13,873 nt of DNA from Hyaloperonospora brassicae (taxonomy: Eukaryota > Oomycota > Peronosporomycetes > Peronosporales > Peronosporaceae): NCBI GenBank assembly GCA_947650285.1, contig CANTFL010000628.1:1-13873 (forward strand), given 5' to 3'. The position numbers and the translations under genes are program-made. How positions within the stretch are numbered: position 1 is the first letter of the stretch; each line of letters opens with the position of its first letter. The notes under the pieces were generated by a model. It was not told where the DNA came from, made no database searches, and saw only the letters and a program-made list of their open reading frames with translations. Below, piece after piece: positions 8,478-13,873 of this stretch.

Positions 8478-8702
8478 GATCAACCACCAATCGCTGCTGG
8501 ACGCGCGCAATGGGTAGTGAGCAAGAAACCCACATAGGAGATTGTACTTTAACATAGTTAGCTCAAGACAAAAGATGGTTTATTAAGAAACATAACTATA
8601 TTAAATACAGTTCTACATTTTCCCTTGGACAGAACTTTCGAGCTCTGCTTACTCCGCTGCGCTTCCTCACGCCACGTGTACGTGACTTCGGGTTGCACAC
8701 AA

Positions 8703-8725
8703 CCTTGTGTCGAATTGACACAAGG
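8703..8725. repeat. 9-bp perfect hairpin near the 3' end of LTR B
   Basis: CCTTGTGTC (8703-8711) pairs with GACACAAGG (8717-8725) around loop GAATT. It is the positional partner of the inner stem at 489-513 in copy A. Confidence 0.8.
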
Positions 8726-8761
8726 CGTGGCCCGTTACAATAGGAGTATCATGCTACGAAC

Positions 8762-8869
8762 AGCACCACGATTGATAGCGCTGATCTAGTCGCCTCGTCC
8801 TTTTTGAATACGAAATAGTACCACAATTCATAGCGCTGATTTTGTTTGCTTGTCCTTCGTTTATACGAA
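8762..8869. repeat. 53-bp tandem duplication
   Basis: 8762-8814 and 8817-8869 match at 40 of 53 positions with no gap. Both copies share ACCAC, ATAGCGCTGAT and a terminal ATACGAA. The duplication begins about 22 bp to the right of LTR B. Confidence 0.8.
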
Positions 8870-9278
8870 GCTTTACAGTTGCGTGCCCAAAATGACGTTT
8901 TTGTCCTGTTGACTACGGATGGCAACGAAAACAGCAAAAAGTTTTGCTCTTACGCAATGATTGTATTTCTAGAGTGGCTATGTATCTATATGTATCAAAT
9001 AGCTGTTTGGACCACGGATTATGTTGTTCAATCTTGTGGCGTATGTTATCTCTTTTTTGAATGATCTCAGGACATTCTGCATATCTAAATCCTGTGGCAA
9101 ATAGGGCTTTTTCTGATTCTGGTAAATGTTTCTTTGATTTTTATGTATCATCGTAGGTCCCTTTGTTGGTACTCCCCTGGGACTATATTTGGTAGCAAGA
9201 ATGGTGTGCTCTTTTAGTCCAATGTCGGATCATCAATCATCCATTTGCACTAACCGCCAGCAGATCCCGTGAGTGGTC

Positions 9279-9358
9279 TCATTCCCATTGCGTCGCTCGT
9301 GCAGCCAAAGCTCTTCCATCCTTTGACATAAATAGCCCGTCATTCCCATTTGCGTCGC
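9279..9358. repeat. Direct repeat TCATTCCCATT(T)GCGTCGC
   Basis: Copies at 9279-9296 and 9340-9358 differ by one inserted T. They are offset by 61 bp. Possible relic of a tandem unit. Confidence 0.7.
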
Positions 9359-9531
9359 GCCCGTGTGGGATGAAAAGCACACTCTTTACAAACTCTTTAT
9401 TATCAGATAGATAGCGTCAATAAAGTCTGACACTACTTACGCGTACAAACACAAATCGAGTCTGAACGACATGGAAAACAACCCAAAACCTCCAACAGCA
9501 CCAAATTGGCTGTTTTTGCTCCCGTCACGAT

Positions 9532-9672
9532 GGTCGCACCCAACTCGACGACTGTCGGGGCCTCTAAGGCCGCGCTCGCCGCAACGTTCAGACACCGCGT
9601 GGTGCACATTCAGGCGCTCCTGCAGCAGCACTTGAGCGACCGCGTGCCCTCCAAGGAGCGCGTGCACTAGTT
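9532..9672 (+). CDS. Short coding-like ORF, 46 residues, unidentified
   Basis: The frame runs from ATG to TAG and is open upstream to about 9433 without another ATG. About 87 percent of third positions are G or C, unlike the AT-richer surroundings and like the secreted-protein gene at 10910-11455. The product begins MVAPNSTTVGASKAALAATF and ends HLSDRVPSKERVH, with a helical, charged tail. No signal peptide, membrane segment or known domain is visible. It could be a first exon, a truncated gene or a relic. The frame is followed directly by a second stop. Confidence 0.35.
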
Positions 9673-9870
9673 CTAGGCCGTGGGGCCGCGTCTTCTGTCG
9701 TGGTCCTGAAGAGTGACGTTCGGGCGCTTGTGTGTGTCGTGAGTGACGAGATCGCGCAGCCCTTGAGCGCACTTCAGCTGCTGCAGCTCGGGATCCAACT
9801 GCTGGTGACTCATGTCAAAGGCGGCAACAGATTTGGCGTACAGGTGCAGGTACATGCGCCTATTGTGCAC
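9673..9870 (-). CDS. Coding-like fragment on the opposite strand, unidentified
   Basis: The frame contains MSHQQLDPELQQLKCAQGLR and THDTHKRPNVTLQDHDR. Codon third positions are biased to G and C and the amino-acid pattern looks helical. Start choice is uncertain because the protein-like part begins at MYLHLYAK, five residues in. It converges on the plus-strand ORF at 9532-9672 with no gap. I recognise no domain. The overlapping plus-strand frame at 9700-10059 is likely its shadow. Confidence 0.3.
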   Translation of the reverse strand: MHNRRMYLHLYAKSVAAFDMSHQQLDPELQQLKCAQGLRDLVTHDTHKRPNVTLQDHDRRRGPTA

Positions 9871-10909
9871 CTAAAGAGTTGCACAAGAAGTGGCAGCTGC
9901 TGCTGCGGTGACGCAGCTCAACAGAAAAGCGAGCTCCGATTCAAGCACACGACGACCATCACGTCGTCTTGGGAGGCAAAGAGAGCGAGGCACATGGAGA
10001 GCCAATTGGCAGCTGATGCACTGGCAGCGGTGGTCGAGCTCGATGTCAGTGGTGCATGAACTTGGTACGCGCGGACGCTCGAGAGTGAGCGGACGGACAT
10101 ATGGCCGTGACGAACGACGCCATGTCGAAGAGCAAGGCGGCTGCCGAGCGGGGAGAGTAATCGTATGGAATTGTATGTCCAGAACAACCTCGTGGCAGAA
10201 ACGACGTAGAACAACAACAACGATGCGGTGGTACGGTAGCAGAGGGGCGTGGAAGTGTCTCTCTATGTAGTGAGGAAAAGGACGCAGACCTTGGGCAGCG
10301 CTAGAAGGTCGTGGACATGCGTGTGATGGTTTGAATAACATCAGCGCATGAATAGAAGATACAAAGTGGATCGAATGCGATGACATTGCTGGATCACTGC
10401 GACAGGTTTTTAGCGCCCAGTCGCGACACTAAGTCGTGTATATTCCAGGGCATCCATTGATGGTTGTCAATCGATCTATGGGAGATGAGTAGCGCCGATG
10501 GACGAAGAAGTCACGCATTACTTTTGTTGCAGTAATGGAGTGCTAGCACCAGCATAGCACTGCACCTGAGGGACACGTTCTCTGCCATCTGATCAGCATG
10601 GCTGAACAAGCTTTCGCAATACGGTCACTCCGACACAACGCATGCTGACTCTACGTCGTCCTCTTCGATTCACTACTCTTTGCTAAACGGCGGTCAACTA
10701 CTCATACATCGACCACAACCACGACCACTAGAACCACCGCATAGAGAAAGGCAATGGAACACAAACAGACTCGCCAAGCAACGTCGATTTCTTTGTACTT
10801 AAACTCCGTCATCGTCGAGTTGCTACGTCCGTAGCGGCTGGCGAGTAAACTCCTTCGGCGTCAAATGCTTGTCAAAACGCTCCTGCCCTCATCACTTGAC
10901 CGGGAACGT
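9871..10909. other. GC-richer region with no supported gene
   Basis: Long open frames exist on both strands at 9871-10386, but none shows a domain, signal peptide or consistent codon bias. They mirror each other as expected in low-stop sequence. From 10387 to 10909 I see only small inverted repeats, for example CATTAC/GTAATG at 10516-10538 and AGTGCTA (10539-10545) with TAGCACT (10555-10561). The latter part is the 3' flank of the gene at 10910-11455. Confidence 0.5.
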
Positions 10910-11455
10910 TTAGTGACCACGGACGAAAGAAGGAATAGGCGAGCACGTCTGAGAGCAGCACTCCGTGAATCCTTTAACGGATTTGTGACGCGAGTGGCAC
11001 GCCAACGCCGCGACATCGTCGGAACCCTTACACGTGTAGCCAACATTTGGGCACACGTAGGACGCTGGAACTTCGGAGCCTGCGCACTGGCTTTCGCAGC
11101 ACTGGCTCAAACCGGTCCAGTCCGAAGACGATGCGCGACAAAACACCGATACGGATTCGTCGCGGTCGTTGCATTCCGTTCCAGCCGCGCGGCAAGTATA
11201 CTCCGGCTTGATCGCATTCTCCGGGCACTGCTCCCTGCAGCACTGAATGTATTGGGTGATCCGAGGATCCTTCTTGTAGCACGTCGCAGAGGCAGCTTCG
11301 TCCTTGGGGCCTTTGCCGCCGCATCCACCGGCCAAGCTGCAGCGGTAGCTCTCCGGGACGGGCGTGTTGAGGTCCTCCTGCTGGACAGGTGGGTTGGCGG
11401 CGGACGTGAAGGCGACAGCAGCCGTGCAAAAGACCAGGAAGGACTTGACGTGCAT
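10910..11455 (-). CDS. Secreted cysteine-rich protein with three tandem PcF-like domains
   Basis: The 181-residue product starts with a clear signal peptide (residues 1-20, K4 then a hydrophobic run FLVFCTAAVAF and a small-residue cleavage site at TSAA). A Pro-rich spacer (21-36) follows, then three modules. Cysteines are 39, 45, 59, 72, 73, 77; then 88, 95, 106, 119, 120, 124; then 135, 142, 153, 166, 167, 171. Each module has Y-x-C, C, C, CC-x3-C, with x12 between the third cysteine and the CC pair in all three, and modules begin 47-49 residues apart. This matches the six-cysteine pattern of the oomycete PcF/SCR phytotoxin family, whose members usually carry one such domain and act outside the cell on the plant host. 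All 18 cysteines can pair within modules. Codons favour G/C at position three. ATG has A at -3. It is a single exon with no break. Activity of this copy is inferred, not shown. Confidence 0.92.
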   Translation of the reverse strand: MHVKSFLVFCTAAVAFTSAANPPVQQEDLNTPVPESYRCSLAGGCGGKGPKDEAASATCYKKDPRITQYIQCCREQCPENAIKPEYTCRAAGTECNDRDESVSVFCRASSSDWTGLSQCCESQCAGSEVPASYVCPNVGYTCKGSDDVAALACHSRHKSVKGFTECCSQTCSPIPSFVRGH

Positions 11456-11503
11456 CGTTGATCAAGAGTTGGTGGTTGAGGTCGCGTGCTTTGAAGTGTA
11501 AGA

Positions 11504-11522
11504 GGCAAATTGAAGAGTGACG
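11504..11522 (-). promoter_or_regulatory. Oomycete initiator-type core promoter match
   Basis: The minus strand reads CGTCACTCTTCAATTTGCC. It fits the oomycete Inr-plus-flanking consensus (GCTCATTYYNCAWTTTNYY, recalled) at 16 of 19 positions, with an intact TTCAATTT core. It ends 48 bp upstream of the ATG of the secreted-protein gene, a normal oomycete leader length. No TATA box is evident, as is usual for oomycetes. Confidence 0.6.
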
Positions 11523-11547
11523 ATTGATAGGGCCGTGTTTCAGAATA

Positions 11548-11566
11548 CATTGCGCTGCAATGAGCA
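11548..11566 (-). promoter_or_regulatory. Second initiator-like GCTCATT upstream
   Basis: The minus strand carries an exact GCTCATT (11559-11565) followed by GCAGCGCAATG, which fits only the first half of the oomycete initiator. It lies 36 bp upstream of the better match and could mark an alternative start, or be chance. Confidence 0.3.
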
Positions 11567-12480
11567 GAACTTGTATTGTCAATCGGGACACTTCTGTCCA
11601 TAAGTTACGGGGACGAGAGCGGCGTTCAAGCGAGAGCCAGACTCGCGCAGACGGAAAAAAATCAGTTGATCGTAATCGGCTTCCTTTGCGACCATCTGCT
11701 CGAGCGTAGCTTCTGTGCATCCAGCCGTCACCCTCGACAGCGTGACAAGTTCAATAATAACTCAATGATTGACTGCTGCGCATGGCGTCAAGATCCAACG
11801 ACAGGATAGGACGTCGCTACGACCTAAGGAATCACTATCACATGTGCGCGCCTTCTAGAACATCACATCATGTGGTGAGTCACGTACAACCACCGGGCAA
11901 TTCGACACCGGCGTTGCTAATCTGGCTTAGGACATTCCAGAGGTCTTGTTCACATTAAAACCGTGTAATAGACTCTCTGTTCCTATCTCTCTCTCACTAT
12001 CACATGTGCACAGCCGGTGCGATGCGCAGACAGGGGGAGGGTTCATTGCGTACAGCTGGCCATGATTATTACCAGCTCCAGCCTCCCGCGATTGGTTGTA
12101 AGAAAGGGCCAAGAGCTAGCGTCACTCCGATGCAGATGCTGAGCCGAGGTAAACAAACTGGCCCGAGCTGTCCTGCCTTGTCGCAAGCTTACGCCCTGCG
12201 GCCATTTGTATAGTCCACGTGTGTGTGTGTCGCACGCACCAAATGCAGGCTGTATTTCAACATGGTTGGTTTTATGGATCGGTCAGCAGATCTGCGCTAT
12301 GTACAGGCTGACGCAATTTGGTGGAGCACATGAGCCGGGCCCTTAAGCTTACCGATACGTTCAAGGGCGATTGAAAAAGCTGCAGTTTAGTAATCCACCG
12401 GACGGACCCTCTTCTCCATGGCACGTGCTATGTAGCTTTTCGTCGGAAAGTGACACAAACTTCGTACCCAGGTCGCCAGT
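11567..12480. other. Upstream intergenic stretch, nothing supported
   Basis: Short ORFs occur (for example 12004-12213 on plus) but show no domain, no codon bias and no start context of note. A (GT)n-like run lies near 12220-12231. I see no RNA gene or transposon end. Confidence 0.5.
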
Positions 12481-12671
12481 GTAATGGGGTGGGCCCGTTC
12501 CACGTCATTGACACCAGAAGGGCCAATTCGAATATTCTCGTAACAGATAAGATTCTATACTACCTACCTGGTTGAATAAAAATTGCTGGATTACGGCCTT
12601 GGCTATGCGTGAACATAGAGGGGCGGCGACAGTGCTTCAAGGGGCTAGATTACATGCCTCCCTTGAACTTT
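12481..12671. other. Possible LTR-like start, otherwise featureless
   Basis: TGTAATGGGGTGGGC at about 12479-12493 resembles the start of LTR B (TGTAACGGGGTGAGC) with two changes. No matching end is found nearby and the sequence following it does not resemble copies A or B. It may be a fragment of the same family. Confidence 0.3.
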
Positions 12672-12890
12672 TTACTCTTGAGGGGAGCGGGGTTTCGTTA
12701 CCACAAGAGGGGTGCCATGAACCACCGCCGCGACCGGCGCTGTATTCTCGGCTTCGAAGATTTCAGACTTGTAGCGCATAATCATGATGTGTAATGGATA
12801 GGCATGAATCACTGTCTCTAAAAGTTGCTGGACCGTTACAAAGGATAGACTCTTCAGCACCACCCCACTCATGAGTCGATAAACGGCCAT
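12672..12890 (-). CDS. Unidentified 72-residue ORF beside LTR fragment C
   Basis: The product begins MAVYRLMSGVVLKSLSFVTV and continues with QQLLETVIHAYPLHIMIMRY and VVHGTPLVVTKP. Composition looks like a genuine globular protein fragment rather than random sequence. There is no signal peptide or recognised domain. It starts a few bases from the LTR C relic at 12898, so it may be a transposon-derived fragment. It may equally be a chance frame. Confidence 0.3.
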   Translation of the reverse strand: MAVYRLMSGVVLKSLSFVTVQQLLETVIHAYPLHIMIMRYKSEIFEAENTAPVAAVVHGTPLVVTKPRSPQE

Positions 12891-12897
12891 TGTATCT

Positions 12898-13085
12898 GAA
12901 CCACGAATCGCTGCTAGATGCGCGCAATGGGTAGATGAGCGAGTAGCTGCTTAAAATTCGGTTTTGTATGTTAACGAAAAAAATTAGATATAATTAGGAA
13001 AACTTAAACAATTATAAATAAATGACCACGACTAGGGGCACATCCCATTTTCGCTACGAGCTACCCGCCCGCCTAAAATGATAAA
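12898..13085. mobile_element. Partial LTR copy C, same family as A and B
   Basis: The box at 12905-12942 (aatcgctgctagatgcgcgcaatgggtagatgagcgag) closely matches copy B and less closely A. Further on, ataattaggaaaactt resembles A (ataattaggttaagtc). The conserved TGTAACGGG terminus is not found next to it, so the 5' part and probably the end are missing or diverged. The right limit is approximate. Confidence 0.65.
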
Positions 13086-13105
13086 AAAGACTTCACATTT
13101 TATAG

Positions 13106-13309
13106 GGCAGAATAACGTGCGTGTACGGCACAGAACAATTGTACGTAGAAGCACTGTACCGAATTGCTGATAGTGGCCTAGAAATCTGGCAAGGTGGAGG
13201 ACTTGAATTTCATCTACTGCAAAAGAAGAAGAACATGTCGTTAACACCTGTCTTGGCCGCGCGATTGCGTCTGTGCTCCCTCATACTCATACTCATACAA
13301 TACGACTGA
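13106..13309 (+). CDS. Unidentified protein-like ORF without ATG at its start
   Basis: The frame is open from after a TAG at 13103-13105 to a TGA at 13307-13309. It reads YGTEQLYVEALYRIADSGLE and WQGGGLEFHLLQKKKN, which looks like real protein. The tail runs into a CTCATA triplicate repeat (13279-13297) coding Leu-Ile. No ATG precedes the protein-like part; the only internal ATG is at 13234. I do not recognise a family. It is most likely an exon or decayed gene fragment. Confidence 0.3.
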   Translation, partial: GRITCVYGTEQLYVEALYRIADSGLEIWQGGGLEFHLLQKKKNMSLTPVLAARLRLCSLILILIQYD

Positions 13310-13350
13310 AAACACAGGATAATAACACACACACCAGCTGAACTTGCGAA

Positions 13351-13600
13351 ATGGCGTACGAAAGCCCGAGAGAGGGACAACCGTCTCTGGAATATCTTCA
13401 ACCCCCACCTGCTGCTCTCAATGGTACCATCTTTTTTGCCAGGAACGAAATGGAAACAACTTCAAACGCTTTTGCGGCTATCAAGGGTAGGCCATCATCG
13501 TCGCCAGGTTAAAGAAAACGAAGCGGGGTCTGAAACTGGTCTACTACAAGTGCGATCGTGGCGAGATCTATAGAACAGTCATAATCTCAGTATCGGCGGA
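13351..13600 (+). pseudogene. FAR1/MULE-type fragment, frameshifted
   Basis: The frame from ATG 13351 reads MAYESPREGQPSLEYLQPPP, then ALNGTIFFARNEMETTSNAF, and stops at 13510-13512. From about 13490 another frame continues as IIVARLKKTKRGLKLVYYKC, then DRG. A charged KKTKRG stretch followed by YYKCDRG recalls the FAR1 DNA-binding-like domain at the N-terminus of oomycete MULE transposases and relatives. The frame change falls at the run of G near 13486-13490, next to a TAG. No catalytic transposase domain follows before the window ends. Confidence 0.5.
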
Positions 13601-13873
13601 ATGAAGCGACGGAATTCCAGCATGTTGATGAAATACTTCGTGCGTAACTGTTTTTTTTTCATCTTCATACCCGAAATGATTTGCCCGAGGTGGGACATTT
13701 AACGGTATGTACCAGTACGACCTCGTCACAGGCCGTAGCCTCAGAGTCTACACATACTACAAGCCGTATGTGTGTTGCCCGTGCCTGTCTCGGTAAAAAC
13801 GTCGAAAAAAACGAGTCGTTGCCAGTGCCGATGGTCAGGTCACTCGGCATCGTAACATCGGAGTGGTACCGTG
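13601..13873. other. Right-edge stretch, nothing supported
   Basis: Homopolymer runs (T9 near 13650, A6 near 13805) and short ORFs only. It may be the rest of the decayed transposase-like gene, but no domain can be read. Confidence 0.4.

Larger units (their letters stand above)
8291..8739. mobile_element. LTR copy B, same family as 139-527
   Basis: It starts TGTAACGGGGTGAGC and ends GGCCCGTTACA, sharing the 9-bp terminal inverted repeat TGTAACGGG and the internal box (aatcgctgctggacgcgcgcaatgggtag, 8489-8517) with copy A. At 449 bp it is longer than A (389 bp), and most non-box sequence has diverged. Flanks TTAGC (8286-8290) and ATAGG (8740-8744) agree at only three of five positions, so a target duplication is unproven. 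No tRNA-complementary primer site lies next to either end, which favours a solo LTR over the 5' LTR of the Gypsy element. Confidence 0.78.
8740..9430. other. Non-coding stretch, no convincing gene
   Basis: The open frames here (for example 8846-9064 on plus and 8937-8749 on minus) lack domains and overlap a tandem repeat. The stretch holds a 53-bp duplication and an 18-19-bp direct repeat, listed separately. An AATAAA sits at 9419-9424, but no gene ends beside it. Confidence 0.5.

Noticed and set aside
139..8739. LTR A and LTR B as the two LTRs of one full-length 8.6-kb element
   Set aside because: LTR A has its own target duplication and interrupts the RT gene. No primer-binding site or polypurine tract lies beside either copy, and the two differ in length and sequence.
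9918..10220. Possible RXLR-type effector on the minus strand (SIRLL and similar)
   Set aside because: No proper signal peptide and no RXLR or EER motif at the expected spacing.
9871..10386. 171-residue minus-strand ORF
   Set aside because: No signal peptide, domain or consistent codon bias. Equally long frames lie on both strands, as expected for low-stop sequence.
10865..11461. 198-residue plus-strand ORF over the secreted-protein gene
   Set aside because: It is antisense to 10910-11455, which has signal peptide, regular cysteines and codon bias. The plus frame is Arg/Ala-rich with no domain.
11028..11720. 230-residue minus-strand ORF
   Set aside because: It is an alternative frame of the secreted-protein gene that runs through its promoter. 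It loses the signal peptide and cysteine pattern and shows no domain.
12004..12213. 69-residue plus-strand ORF
   Set aside because: No domain, no codon bias, and composition consistent with chance.
1..13873. tRNA or rRNA genes
   Set aside because: No B-box-like GGTTCGAATCC or rRNA core sequence was seen by eye on either strand. A tRNAscan or Rfam run would settle it.

Overview
The window looks like a piece of an oomycete genome, most likely Phytophthora or a close relative. Two things point there: a cysteine-rich secreted protein of the PcF/SCR type with an oomycete-style initiator upstream, and degenerate Ty3/Gypsy retrotransposon sequence whose gag, protease and reverse transcriptase resemble Phytophthora Gypsy elements. 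This assignment rests on recalled family features; no search was run.

Positions 1 to about 7570 hold one ancient Gypsy element on the minus strand, cut at its 3' side by the left edge. Read downwards it gives the gag N-terminus with repeats (7570-6700), an acidic gag region, a gag core (5402-4928), a zinc-knuckle region (4389-4183), a retropepsin (3900-3420), a linker, and reverse transcriptase (2880 to 1). Stops and frameshifts are everywhere, and the RT catalytic Asp-Asp pair reads His-Asp. Two younger insertions split the RT. A 912-bp TG...CA element (1098-2009) sits between 4-bp CAGT repeats. A 389-bp solo-LTR-like element (139-527) sits between 5-bp GCTGC repeats. The RT homology resumes across both.

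Positions 7571 to 9430 are AT-rich and mostly non-coding. They contain a second, diverged copy of the same LTR family (8291-8739), several inverted repeats and a 53-bp tandem duplication. A third, partial LTR copy lies at 12898-13085. The two better copies carry hairpins at matching places, with stems that differ in sequence but still pair.

Positions 9430 to 11700 are richer in GC and contain the one convincing intact gene: 10910-11455 on the minus strand, a secreted 181-residue protein with three tandem six-cysteine PcF-like modules. Next to it, 9430-9870 holds short coding-like fragments that I could not identify.

Positions 11700 to 13873 are again mostly relic sequence. They include a broken FAR1/MULE-like fragment (13351-13600) and two short unidentified coding-like ORFs. 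The overall picture is a small effector-type gene isolated in a repeat-rich, transposon-nested region.
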